From contig NZ_JAAAKZ010000003.1 of the NCBI RefSeq assembly GCF_009905605.1, positions 496,001 through 560,000 on the forward strand: a stretch of 64,000 nucleotides of DNA, in the 5' to 3' direction. The DNA comes from Runella sp. CRIBMP (GTDB lineage Bacteria; Bacteroidota; Bacteroidia; Cytophagales; Spirosomataceae). Under the pieces are notes generated by a model. The model was given only the letters and a program-made list of their open reading frames with translations. It did no database searches and was not told where the DNA came from. Shown in pieces: positions 25,738 to 34,330 of this stretch. Position numbers and translations under genes: made by a program. Positions within the stretch are counted from its first letter, which is position 1. The number at the start of each line of letters is the position of its first letter.

Positions 25738-28107
25738 ATGAGAAAAACCCTGTTTCTAGTTTTGTGCCTATGGCAAACTACCCATTATTTGCAAGCTCAG
25801 GCCCCTGCCCCAGCATCTTACCACGCCAATTCGCGTTTTGAGCAAATGGGCACCCAACTGCCTACCCCAAACACCTACCGCACCGCCTCGGGCGCGCCAG
25901 GTAAAGACTATTGGCAAAACCGAGTGGATTACGATATCAAAACCGAGATAGACGACGAAAAACAACGTCTGACGGGCTCGGAAGTGGTGACGTACTTCAA
26001 TAATTCTCCCGATGAGCTACGCTATGTGTGGATGCAGCTAGACCAGAACGTATTCACCAAAAACTCAATGGCAAATCTTACCCGTACGAGTTCGGTCAAT
26101 GAAAGAGGAATGCCAATGAGCAGCACCATGCGCTCTATGATTGACAAAGATTATGGTCATAAGATTACGGCCGTAAAAGACCCTAAATCAGGGCAGCCGC
26201 TGCGCTACACCATCAACGAAACCATGATGCGCATAGAACTTGTGGCTCCTATTAAGACGGGCCAATCGGCGAGCTTCCAGATTGATTGGAACTATAACAT
26301 CACTGATTTCCGTTTCGCGCAGGGCCGTTCGGGGGCCGAATACTTTGCCAAAGACAACAACTTTATCTACGAAATAGCCCAGTGGTTTCCGCGTGCGTGC
26401 GTTTATGATGATGTGAATGGCTGGCAAAACAAGCAGTTTTTGGGGCAAGGAGAGTTTACCTTGGCTTTCGGAAATTACAAAGTTGCCATTACCGTTCCCA
26501 ATGACCACATCGTTGGCGCTTCGGGAGAACTGCAAAATGCCAATCAAGTGCTTTCGGCTGAGCAACTTAAGCGCCTAGAACAGGCCCGTAAAACGTTTGA
26601 CAAACCAGTGTTGATTGTGAGTCAGGAAGAAGCGACAAGGAACGAAGCCAATAAGCCTTCAGGCAAGAAAACCTGGATTTTCAAAGCCGATAACGTACGT
26701 GATTTTGCCTTTGCCACTTCGCGAAAATTCATCTGGGATGCAATGAATGTGGAATTGAACGGCAAAAAAATCATGGCAATGTCGTTTTATCCCAAAGAAG
26801 CCAATCCGCTTTGGGGACAATACTCGACTATGTTGGTAGCGCATACGGTCAAAACCTATTCAAAGTTTACGTTTGATTATCCTTATCCTGTGGCGCAATC
26901 GGTCCACGGTCCTGTGGGTGGTATGGAATACCCGATGATTTCCTTCAACGGTGCGCGTCCAGAAGCGGATGGCACGTATTCAAAAGGAACCAAAGACTTT
27001 TTGATTCAGGTAATTATTCACGAAGTAGGTCATAACTGGTTCCCGATGATTGTCAACTCGGATGAGCGCCAATGGTCGTGGATGGACGAAGGATTAAACT
27101 CATTTATGGAATATTTGACGACCAAAGAGTGGGACCGCGACATGGGCGGCGACGTGGCCGAGCCGCAAAACATCGTCGAATACATGCGCACCGACCCAAG
27201 CAAGCAAGTGCCTATCATGTCGAGTTCTGACAACATCATGGGTTTTGGCCCCAACGCTTATACCAAGCCCGCTACGGGTTTAAACATCCTACGTGAGACC
27301 ATCATGGGGCGCGAATTGTTTGATTATGCTTTTAAAGAATATGCCAATCGGTGGAAATTCAAGCATCCTACCCCGGCTGATTTCTTCCGCACAATGGAAG
27401 ATGCCTCGGGTGTGGATTTGGATTGGTTCTGGAAAGGTTGGTTCTACGGCACACAGCCCGTTGATCAGGATTTGACCGAGGTCGAATGGTTTGCGTTGGA
27501 TACCCAGAATCCTGAAGTCAATAAAGCCGAAGCCAAAAAAGCCGCCGAAGCCAAGCGTAACACCGTGGCGCGCCAGCGGGACAAAGAATACATCAAAGAA
27601 AGCGTAGTAGACAAAAACCCCGACATGAAGGATTTTTATAATACCTACGACCCATATCAGGTGACTGAAAACGACAAGAAAAAATACGAAACCTATTTGG
27701 CAAGTCTGACGCCCGACGAGCGTAAATTAGTCGAATCTGGCTTGAATTTTTATACCATCAAGCTGAAAAATAAGGGAGGGTTACCGATGCCAGTCATTAT
27801 CAGAATGCAATACGAAGACGGTACGGATTCGGTAGCGCGTTTTCCCGCCGAAATCTGGCGTTTGAATGACCAAGATATTTCGAAAGTGATTACGAGCAAG
27901 AAAAAAGTGGTTCAATGGACGCTTGACCCCTATCAGGAAATTGCCGATATTGACACTGAAAATAACAGTTTTCCGCGCCAACCCGCGCAACCGACTCGAT
28001 TCCAGCTGTTTAAATCACAGGGAATTCAGCGGGCACCCAACCCAATGCGAGAAGCGCAACAAAATCAGCCGCCCAAAACTGGTCAACAGGGCGGTGCCAA
28101 AAATTAA
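25738..28107 (+). CDS. M1 family zinc aminopeptidase, secreted
   Basis: 789 residues with a signal peptide (1-21). Gluzincin active site: HEVGH at 428-432 and the third zinc ligand Glu451 in WMDEGLNSF, exactly 18 residues on; GGMEYP (about 398) replaces the GAMEN exopeptidase motif. The C-terminus is a charged helical region and a Pro/Gln-rich tail. The protein probably cleaves N-terminal residues from peptides in the periplasm or outer membrane. TATTTTTG at 25704-25711 may be the -7 promoter element. ATG 25738 was preferred to an upstream in-frame start at 25669. A terminator follows. Confidence 0.92.
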   Translation: MRKTLFLVLCLWQTTHYLQAQAPAPASYHANSRFEQMGTQLPTPNTYRTASGAPGKDYWQNRVDYDIKTEIDDEKQRLTGSEVVTYFNNSPDELRYVWMQLDQNVFTKNSMANLTRTSSVNERGMPMSSTMRSMIDKDYGHKITAVKDPKSGQPLRYTINETMMRIELVAPIKTGQSASFQIDWNYNITDFRFAQGRSGAEYFAKDNNFIYEIAQWFPRACVYDDVNGWQNKQFLGQGEFTLAFGNYKVAITVPNDHIVGASGELQNANQVLSAEQLKRLEQARKTFDKPVLIVSQEEATRNEANKPSGKKTWIFKADNVRDFAFATSRKFIWDAMNVELNGKKIMAMSFYPKEANPLWGQYSTMLVAHTVKTYSKFTFDYPYPVAQSVHGPVGGMEYPMISFNGARPEADGTYSKGTKDFLIQVIIHEVGHNWFPMIVNSDERQWSWMDEGLNSFMEYLTTKEWDRDMGGDVAEPQNIVEYMRTDPSKQVPIMSSSDNIMGFGPNAYTKPATGLNILRETIMGRELFDYAFKEYANRWKFKHPTPADFFRTMEDASGVDLDWFWKGWFYGTQPVDQDLTEVEWFALDTQNPEVNKAEAKKAAEAKRNTVARQRDKEYIKESVVDKNPDMKDFYNTYDPYQVTENDKKKYETYLASLTPDERKLVESGLNFYTIKLKNKGGLPMPVIIRMQYEDGTDSVARFPAEIWRLNDQDISKVITSKKKVVQWTLDPYQEIADIDTENNSFPRQPAQPTRFQLFKSQGIQRAPNPMREAQQNQPPKTGQQGGAKN

Positions 28108-28116
28108 TAAATGTAT

Positions 28117-28145
28117 GGGCGGGGGTTTACCTCCGCCCTTTTTTT
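28117..28145 (+). terminator. Rho-independent terminator after M1 peptidase
   Basis: GGGCGGGGG (28117-28125) pairs with CCTCCGCCC (28130-28138), one wobble pair, tetraloop, then seven T. Confidence 0.88.
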
Positions 28146-28207
28146 GTGTAAATAAGGGTAATAGTTAGCCATTTTTTGAAAAATACGATGGTAATTTCGG
28201 GGCCCTT

Positions 28208-28269
28208 GGGCAGATGCAAGCCCTGGGCAGACGCAAGCCCTGGGCAGACGCAAGGCCTGCCCCTACGGG
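28208..28269. repeat. Three 17-bp tandem repeats, REP-like
   Basis: Units GGGCAGATGCAAGCCCT (28208-28224), GGGCAGACGCAAGCCCT (28225-28241) and GGGCAGACGCAAGGCCT (28242-28258), followed by GCCCCTACGGG. Each unit is a weak hairpin (GGGC/GCCC). Related 'GTAGGGGCAGGC...' intergenic repeats are widespread in Bacteroidota. No CRISPR spacers are present. Confidence 0.85.
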
Positions 28270-28336
28270 TTTTTGTCATAAATTCCCTTAATTTTGTTTT
28301 GGAATTGATTCATGAAAATCACCTGAAACCGACCTG

Positions 28337-29413
28337 ATGTCTACCCCCAAAACTGATGTACCCGTAGCGGTGCGTGAAGGCGAACAATTGGATATTACCA
28401 AACTGAATGCGTATTTTGCTGAGCAAGTGCCTGATTTGGGCGTGATTACGGATGTCAACCAATTCCCAGGTGGTTATTCCAATTTAACGTATTTTTTGAA
28501 AACCGATACGGGGAAAGAATATGTCCTACGTCGGCCGCCGTTTGGGGCTAAACACATCAAAGGGGCACACGACATGGGGCGCGAGTTTCGGGTGTTGTCG
28601 CTCCTGAAAGCGGCAGAATACGCCAAAATCCCCGTCCCGATTGCCTATTGTGAGGATGAAAGTGTGCTAGATTGTCCGTTTTATGTAATGGAACGGGTGC
28701 AGGGAGTGATTTTGCGCGCCCATTCCGCTCCCAAAATGGGCATTGACCCCGATACATTCCGACGGCTGTCGGCGGCTTTGGTGGACAATATGGTGGCGCT
28801 ACATTCCATTAATATTCAGGCCACGGGATTGATTAATTTAGGCAAACCCGAAGGCTATGTGCAGCGTCAGGTGGAAGGTTGGTACAAACGTTACCAGCAC
28901 GCCCAAACCGACGAAGTACCCGTCTTTGAGCAAGTCTATCGATGGCTGTCGCAAAACCTTCCCGCTGAAAACACGCCTACGCTCATTCACAACGATTATA
29001 AATACGACAACGTAGTGCTTAATGCCAACGACTTGACCGATATTTTGGCCGTGTTAGATTGGGAAATGACGACCGTTGGCGACCCGCTGATGGACGTAGG
29101 CACTTCGCTCTCATATTGGTCAGAGGCCACGGATGGAGCGTTTGAAAAAAGCTTCAATCTGACGTGGCTTCCGGGCAACTTTACTCGTCAAGAGTTTGCG
29201 GACCGCTATGCTCAACAAAGCGGGCGTGATGTTTCCAATATTCTGTATTACTACGTCTTTGGGTTGTTTAAAAATACCGTGGTGATTCAGCAGATTTATG
29301 CGCGTTGGAAGCAGGGGTTTAGCAAAGATGAACGCTTTGCGGGGCTAATTATGGGGGTTCATTCCTTGAGCAATACGGCAGCGAAGGCAATTGAGCTAGG
29401 CCGCATCAGTTGA
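28337..29413 (+). CDS. APH-like phosphotransferase family protein
   Basis: 358 residues with a protein-kinase-like fold of the aminoglycoside phosphotransferase family, closest in feel to the N-terminal domain of ACAD10/ACAD11. FPGGYSNLTYFLKT is the nucleotide loop, LIHNDYKYDNV (His218, Asp220) the catalytic loop and VLDWEMTTVGDP the metal-binding segment. Such proteins phosphorylate small hydroxylated substrates, in some cases 4-hydroxy acids for fatty-acid breakdown; resistance is unlikely. Its 3' end carries GGCCGCATCAGTTGACGTT, similar to the repeat at 2089. TAATTTTG at 28289 could be a -7 element. Confidence 0.88.
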   Translation: MSTPKTDVPVAVREGEQLDITKLNAYFAEQVPDLGVITDVNQFPGGYSNLTYFLKTDTGKEYVLRRPPFGAKHIKGAHDMGREFRVLSLLKAAEYAKIPVPIAYCEDESVLDCPFYVMERVQGVILRAHSAPKMGIDPDTFRRLSAALVDNMVALHSINIQATGLINLGKPEGYVQRQVEGWYKRYQHAQTDEVPVFEQVYRWLSQNLPAENTPTLIHNDYKYDNVVLNANDLTDILAVLDWEMTTVGDPLMDVGTSLSYWSEATDGAFEKSFNLTWLPGNFTRQEFADRYAQQSGRDVSNILYYYVFGLFKNTVVIQQIYARWKQGFSKDERFAGLIMGVHSLSNTAAKAIELGRIS

Positions 29414-29448
29414 CGTTCTCTGGTGAAATGCGAGCAGTATTCCAAAAT

Positions 29449-29787
29449 TTAAAAAGCTCGCTTGAGAAAACCGCCTAAATAACTACCCGCAAAAACGGGT
29501 AAGAACTGCAAAAAAGCCGTGAACTGCGTAGCGTCGGCGTCAAAAGGCGGAAGTAGCCGAAGGTTGTTGATAAGAAAATAGAAGCCTATGACGAGCATCA
29601 CCTGCTCCACGGCGAGAATCCAGCCCTTACGCGGTTGAAGTACCCCCAGACTTATGCCCGACAGCACCCCGACTAAAAACGGGAGATGAATCGTTGGGCC
29701 ATAGAAACAGCTTAGGGCTAAAATAGCACTGGTAAAGACCGTAAGGAGGGCGTCGCGTGTGAGGGTTTTGTTCCAAAATGGCTCCAT
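29449..29787 (-). CDS. Small membrane protein, 112 aa
   Basis: Three or four hydrophobic segments (about 13-30, 36-55, 62-80, 92-108) and little else; no family recognised. It resembles hypothetical Bacteroidota inner-membrane proteins with Leu-rich spans. The in-frame TTG at 29811 is ignored in favour of ATG 29787 (MEPFWNKTLTRDALL). It converges with the APH-like gene and follows the TolC gene's 3' end in the same direction after 72 bp. Confidence 0.75.
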   Translation of the reverse strand: MEPFWNKTLTRDALLTVFTSAILALSCFYGPTIHLPFLVGVLSGISLGVLQPRKGWILAVEQVMLVIGFYFLINNLRLLPPFDADATQFTAFLQFLPVFAGSYLGGFLKRAF

Positions 29788-29859
29788 AAAACAACCTTTA
29801 TTAAATACCAAGCGTTTTTAACAAAGGTAAGCCAAAGCCCTTAATGGTCATTTATTTTT

Positions 29860-31191
29860 TTATTTAACGTCACTGATAATTGAACTACTCAGGCGAAGCA
29901 GTTCAATCTCGGTTACTTTGACGTTGTAGGCCGCTTCAATCAGGCGCGATTCGGTGGCTACAGCGTTGCGTTGTGCCTCCCGAAATTCGATGGCCGTTGA
30001 GTTTCCGAACTTATAGCGCTCAAACGCCAAATCTACGTTTTGGCGGGCAATTTTAAGGTTTTGCTCTTCAAAACTAAAAAGAGCAATGCTGTTTCGGTAC
30101 GTATTATAGGTCCGTTCAAGGGCCGAAAGCAACTGCACCATTAGGTCAGACTCCTGATATTCCGCAATCATCGTTCCGATTTTGGCGTTCGCTTCACGAC
30201 GGCGTTGGTTGTAGCCGTCATAAATCGGAATAACGAGGCGAGCGCCGTAGTTCAGAGAGCCGGTTCGGCTGGTTTTTACGCCAAAACCTACCTCGTTGTT
30301 AAGGGTATTGTAGGTATAACTTCCTAACAAATCCACTTGTGGGAGGCGGGCCGCTTTTATTTCACGCTCCGTTACTGAGGCAATTTTACGATTTTGATTG
30401 GCGGCCAGTAAATTCGGATTTTGGCTTTTTAAACTTTGCTGCAATTGCACCAAATCCAAATCTTTCCGAAAGGTAATGGTGTCAGGAGTGGTAAAGTCAA
30501 GGTTTAAATCCCTCATTAAGAGTGCGTTCAGGGTTACTTTGGTGTTTTGTAAAAATTGCTCCTGCGCCACCAAAGCGGCTTGGTCGCCGTTGTAGTCTAC
30601 CTGCGCGGCCAAATACTCCGACTTCGAAGTGGCTCCCACTTCATAATTGGCTTTGGCCAATTCGCGGCGAGTACTCGAAATATCCAACGCGTCTTTGAGT
30701 GATTCTAGGCGCTGTTTTTGGCGAATGATGTCATAGTAAGCCGCTGCTACCTGCGCTACGGTATTTTCAATGTTGATTTTTACGGTGGTTTTGCCAAATT
30801 GTTCAATTTCACGTAGTCGCTCAGCGGTGGCAAACATGCCCATTCCGTCAAAAACCGTCCACACCAAGTTGATACCCGAGTTGGAGTTGCGGTTCTGCAC
30901 ACCTCTTTGGATGAGGGGCTCGCGGGTGGTGGTCCCTAGTGGAAAAAACGTTTGATTAACGCTGTTGTTATTGAAGTTGGCTTGCGTTGAGCCCGTCACG
31001 ACGGGCAGCATACCAGCATTGCCGCGCGTGTTGTCGTTGTGGGCAATGGCTTCGCGGCTGCGGGCTATTTTGATGGCGTAGTTTTTTTCCAACGCCACAG
31101 AAATGGCGTTTTCAAGGGTCAAAAGTTCTTGAGAAAAGGAAGCAAAAGTTGGTGCAAAAAGAATAAACAGCAGTAGCAAAAATCGTGTCAT
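29860..31191 (-). CDS. TolC family outer-membrane channel protein
   Basis: 443 residues with a signal peptide (1-21). Two Outer_membrane_efflux_protein repeats; LTLENAISVALEKNYAIKIAR near the N-terminus and FGNSTAIEFREAQRNAVATESRLIEAAYN near the C-terminus are hallmark helices. TolC trimers form the outer-membrane duct for RND or type I exporters; no inner-membrane partner is encoded here. ATG 31191 is preferred to the 35-residue upstream extension to 31296. It diverges from the amidohydrolase gene. Confidence 0.92.
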   Translation of the reverse strand: MTRFLLLLFILFAPTFASFSQELLTLENAISVALEKNYAIKIARSREAIAHNDNTRGNAGMLPVVTGSTQANFNNNSVNQTFFPLGTTTREPLIQRGVQNRNSNSGINLVWTVFDGMGMFATAERLREIEQFGKTTVKINIENTVAQVAAAYYDIIRQKQRLESLKDALDISSTRRELAKANYEVGATSKSEYLAAQVDYNGDQAALVAQEQFLQNTKVTLNALLMRDLNLDFTTPDTITFRKDLDLVQLQQSLKSQNPNLLAANQNRKIASVTEREIKAARLPQVDLLGSYTYNTLNNEVGFGVKTSRTGSLNYGARLVIPIYDGYNQRRREANAKIGTMIAEYQESDLMVQLLSALERTYNTYRNSIALFSFEEQNLKIARQNVDLAFERYKFGNSTAIEFREAQRNAVATESRLIEAAYNVKVTEIELLRLSSSIISDVK

Positions 31192-31344
31192 ACAAGCAAA
31201 AACGAAACAGGTTAGCTTTATTTTGTCATGTCGTTTAGCATCTATTAACGGGAATATAGGCCCCAACAGGGCGACAAAACGCGTTTGACGTTTCAAAAAT
31301 AACTTTTTATAACGTAGCTTTAAGCATCAATTAAACCCGACACG

Positions 31345-32976
31345 ATGAAAAACTACTTTTACGCGCTATTCGCCGCCTTTTTAGCGTCATGCTCAAGCCA
31401 AGAGAAAGCAGACCTAATTGTCTATAATGCGGCCGTTTACACCGTTGATTCTACCTTCAGCAAAGCCTCCGCGTTTGCCATCAAAGAAGGGAAGTTTGTG
31501 CTTGTTGGCGACTCAGCTTCGGTGTTTGGTGCGTACAAATCCGACTCTGTGCTCAATGCCGAAGGCAAGGCCGTATATCCTGGATTGTACGATGCCCACG
31601 CCCACTTCTACGGCTTGGGACAAAAGCTCGACCAAGCCGATCTGGTAGAAACGCAGTCGGCCGAAGAGGTGGTGGAACGCCTAAAAAAATACCATTCCGA
31701 GCACCCTGACCGCGTATGGATCATTGGGCGCGGATGGGATCAAAATGATTGGGCAGTGAAGCAATTTCCTGATAAAGATATGTTGGACAAAGCATTCCCA
31801 AATAATCCGGTGTACTTGACTCGCATCGACGGGCACGCGGCTTGGGTAAACTCCAAGGCGCTGCAATTGGCCAAAATTACCGGTAAAACGAAAGTTGATG
31901 GTGGCGACATTCCCATGAAAAACGGGCAGCCAACGGGAATTCTGGTCGACAATGCCATGCGTTTGGCGCGGGCTGCCAATCCTCAACCGTCGGAAACCGA
32001 AATCAAAGACATGCTGCTCAAAGCGCAGGAAGTGTGTTTTTCCTATGGCCTGACCAACGTGGGTGACGCTGGCGTATCGCCGGAAGTGATCGATCTGATG
32101 GATAATTTGCAGAAAAAAGGAGAATTGAAGATACGGCTGTATCCGATGGTAAGCATCAATCAGGAAAATGTGGATAAAATGCTGAAAAAAGGCGTGTACG
32201 TGACCGACCGCCTCAATGTGCGTTCTTTTAAGATCTATGCCGATGGCGCGTTGGGCTCGCGGGGTGCGTGTTTGCTCAAGCCTTACAGCGATGCTCCAAC
32301 CACCGGGTTTTTGTTGCTAAGCCCTAAAGAACTGGAAAATTTTGTGAAGCAAATCGCCAACAGCGAGTTTCAGGCCAATACGCACTGCATCGGCGACTCG
32401 GCCAACCGCTTGATGCTCAATCTGTACGCCAAATACCTGAAAGAAAAAAATAACCGCCGCTGGCGCATTGAACACGCCCAAATTGTGGATGCCGCCGACG
32501 TGCCCACTTTCGGGAAGTTTAACATTTTGCCTTCTGTTCAACCCACCCACGCAACGTCTGATATGTACTGGGCAGCTGAGCGTTTGGGGAAAGAGCGCGC
32601 AAAAAATGGCTATGCGTTTCAGGCGTTATTTCAACAAAACGGTAAGGTGACGTTTGGAACCGATTTTCCGGTGGAGGCCGTTTCACCGTTTTATACGTTT
32701 CATTCGGCTGTGTACCGGCAAGACGCCAAAGGATTTCCTGAGGGTGGCTACCAAATGGAAGGCGCGCTCAGCCGCGAACAAACCCTGCGCGGCATGACGA
32801 TTTGGGCCGCTTACGGCAATTTTGAAGAAGGCCGTTTGGGCAGTATCGAAACGGGCAAAGCCGCCGATTTTATCATTTTGGAAAAAGATTTGATGATGGC
32901 CCCCGCCAATGAACTCCGCGAAGTAAAAGTGCTGAAAACCTACGTAGCTGGCGAGAAGGTGTTTGAGCGGAAGTAA
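31345..32976 (+). CDS. YtcJ-like amidohydrolase lipoprotein
   Basis: 543 residues. Lipoprotein signal with lipobox AAFLASC. Amidohydrolase-3 (YtcJ/LAF3) fold: DAHAHFYG near residues 82-89 (metal-binding His-x-His), DPVLS-like RIDGHAAWVNS, SFKIYADGALGSRGA, NTHCIGDSANR, RRWRIEHAQ and FGTDFPVE. The family hydrolyses N-acyl or similar C-N bonds; the substrate cannot be deduced. It is envelope-anchored, unlike many cytosolic family members, and is followed by an inverted repeat at 32994. Confidence 0.9.
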   Translation: MKNYFYALFAAFLASCSSQEKADLIVYNAAVYTVDSTFSKASAFAIKEGKFVLVGDSASVFGAYKSDSVLNAEGKAVYPGLYDAHAHFYGLGQKLDQADLVETQSAEEVVERLKKYHSEHPDRVWIIGRGWDQNDWAVKQFPDKDMLDKAFPNNPVYLTRIDGHAAWVNSKALQLAKITGKTKVDGGDIPMKNGQPTGILVDNAMRLARAANPQPSETEIKDMLLKAQEVCFSYGLTNVGDAGVSPEVIDLMDNLQKKGELKIRLYPMVSINQENVDKMLKKGVYVTDRLNVRSFKIYADGALGSRGACLLKPYSDAPTTGFLLLSPKELENFVKQIANSEFQANTHCIGDSANRLMLNLYAKYLKEKNNRRWRIEHAQIVDAADVPTFGKFNILPSVQPTHATSDMYWAAERLGKERAKNGYAFQALFQQNGKVTFGTDFPVEAVSPFYTFHSAVYRQDAKGFPEGGYQMEGALSREQTLRGMTIWAAYGNFEEGRLGSIETGKAADFIILEKDLMMAPANELREVKVLKTYVAGEKVFERK

Positions 32977-32993
32977 TCAATCGTATTCGGCAT

Positions 32994-33038
32994 AATCATC
33001 GGTCGGTTTGGCTGCCACCTTCAAGCTGACCGATGATT
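32994..33038 (+). terminator. Inverted repeat after amidohydrolase gene
   Basis: AATCATCGGTC (32994-33004) and GACCGATGATT (33028-33038) are perfectly complementary across a 23-nt loop. There is no T run, so it is either a transcript-stabilising hairpin, a factor-dependent terminator or a binding site. Confidence 0.5.
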
Positions 33039-33140
33039 CACCACCTAATTTTGGACAATTTTGTAGTGTTATTTTTTGAAAATCTATTGTAAAGCTTAGA
33101 AAAATAACAGAAGTTTGGAATAATTCGCCTCAACGTTTAG

Positions 33141-33431
33141 ATGTATTCCAACTTTTATGCTTCCTCACCATCAGCTTGTATTAGTACAGCGAGCCACGAT
33201 TTGATCACCGCCAAATCTACCGGCACACCCCGCCAAATGGCCCAGCGCCTTGGGATTTCAGAAAGAGCGTGGTATTACCTGCTCGACCAACTCCGTAACG
33301 ACTACGGACTACCGATTCTTTACTGCCGCTTCAGGTGCAGTTACTACTACACCGACGACGCTTCTCATTGGGAAGATTTCCTGCAAAAGTTCCTTAATTA
33401 CCCCCTCTATAACACAAATTGGGGGTGGTAA
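33141..33431 (+). CDS. Small helix-turn-helix protein, 96 aa
   Basis: The middle (TGTPRQMAQRLGISERAWYY, about residues 27-46) is a clear helix-turn-helix, followed by LLDQLRNDYGLPILYCR and SYYYTDD, as in the small HTH proteins widespread in Bacteroidota ('TGTPxELAxRLGIS...YYLxxLK...PIxYxxxxxSYYY'). It starts at ATG 33141. It ends 43 bp before the ATG of the membrane-protein gene and may regulate this cassette. Composition is AT-richer than the genes upstream. Confidence 0.7.
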   Translation: MYSNFYASSPSACISTASHDLITAKSTGTPRQMAQRLGISERAWYYLLDQLRNDYGLPILYCRFRCSYYYTDDASHWEDFLQKFLNYPLYNTNWGW

Positions 33432-33474
33432 TTTCTTGATTATCAAATATTTAAATAAAAAAAATGCTAAAGCT

Positions 33475-34317
33475 ATGAAAAATCCATCAAAAAAATTGAC
33501 TCACTGCAAGCTGTTTGCAGTGGCAACTCCTAACATTGTGATGTTGATCAACGAGGGCCCTTCCCCAAACGCCCGCAAGCAAGTAGGCACTACCCCAAAA
33601 CAGAAAGACATATTTTTGAAAAACACAATACTACTACTATTCTTTTTAATCTATATATTTTGTTCAGTTAGATTGTTTGGGCAAGATACTATTCCACAAA
33701 GTTCGCGACAATCACCTACCCTCAATACTCTTAGACCATATGTTGACTCCGAAATGATAAGGCATCAATGGGATGTTTCCGTCAATTTACTTGATTTAAT
33801 AGGCAAAGGAAACAACGTCTCTTTATTCTTTCGGAAAAATTATGTCAACCACAATAATGACAGTCGGGCTTTTAGGCTAAGGATTATGCCTTATTTTCTT
33901 AGTGCTCATAGTGTTGGAGTCAAGAGGAGTGCACCAACTGTAGGGCTCTTTTTTGCTCCGGGATATGAATGGCAGCAAAGGTCTGGTAGATTTATGCTAT
34001 TCTATGGAATGGATATTCGGTTTAATTATGATTATTCTAAAGTGGGCGCAACTATTGGTATTGGGGGTTTACCAGGCACTTCATCCAACTACGATGAGAA
34101 GCGTTACTGGGAGATAGGGGCAGCTGCATTTTTAGGAGCCCGTTATTTTATAAACCACCGATTCTCACTTGCGATTGAAAGCCAATTAACGTTTACTCAC
34201 GCTCGACTTAACGAAAAATCAGTTGATAATGGAGTTGTTACTTACCAACATGAGCAAGTTGATTTCCAACTTTCTTATTTTCCCTTATATTTTTTAAATC
34301 TCAGCTATCATTTTTAA
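33475..34317 (+). CDS. Outer-membrane beta-barrel-like protein
   Basis: 280 residues from ATG 33475. The C-terminal 200 residues alternate hydrophobic and polar positions with many aromatics and end in YFLNLSYHF, an aromatic-terminated beta-signal typical of outer-membrane barrels. The signal peptide (KNTILLLFFLIYIFCSVRLFGQ) lies about 48 residues in; an in-frame TTG at 33616 would start exactly on it, so the true start may be TTG 33616 (233 residues). No specific family recognised. Possible partner of the secreted protein encoded 13 bp downstream. Confidence 0.7.
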   Translation: MKNPSKKLTHCKLFAVATPNIVMLINEGPSPNARKQVGTTPKQKDIFLKNTILLLFFLIYIFCSVRLFGQDTIPQSSRQSPTLNTLRPYVDSEMIRHQWDVSVNLLDLIGKGNNVSLFFRKNYVNHNNDSRAFRLRIMPYFLSAHSVGVKRSAPTVGLFFAPGYEWQQRSGRFMLFYGMDIRFNYDYSKVGATIGIGGLPGTSSNYDEKRYWEIGAAAFLGARYFINHRFSLAIESQLTFTHARLNEKSVDNGVVTYQHEQVDFQLSYFPLYFLNLSYHF

Positions 34318-34330
34318 TTAATTAAAACTT

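Noticed and set aside
28208-28258. Possible CRISPR array
   Set aside because: Three abutting 17-bp units with no spacers and no cas gene nearby; this is a tandem/REP-like repeat.
28337-29413. Aminoglycoside resistance gene
   Set aside because: The protein has the APH fold but is closer to the ACAD10/11-type kinase group, chromosomal and without mobile elements around it.
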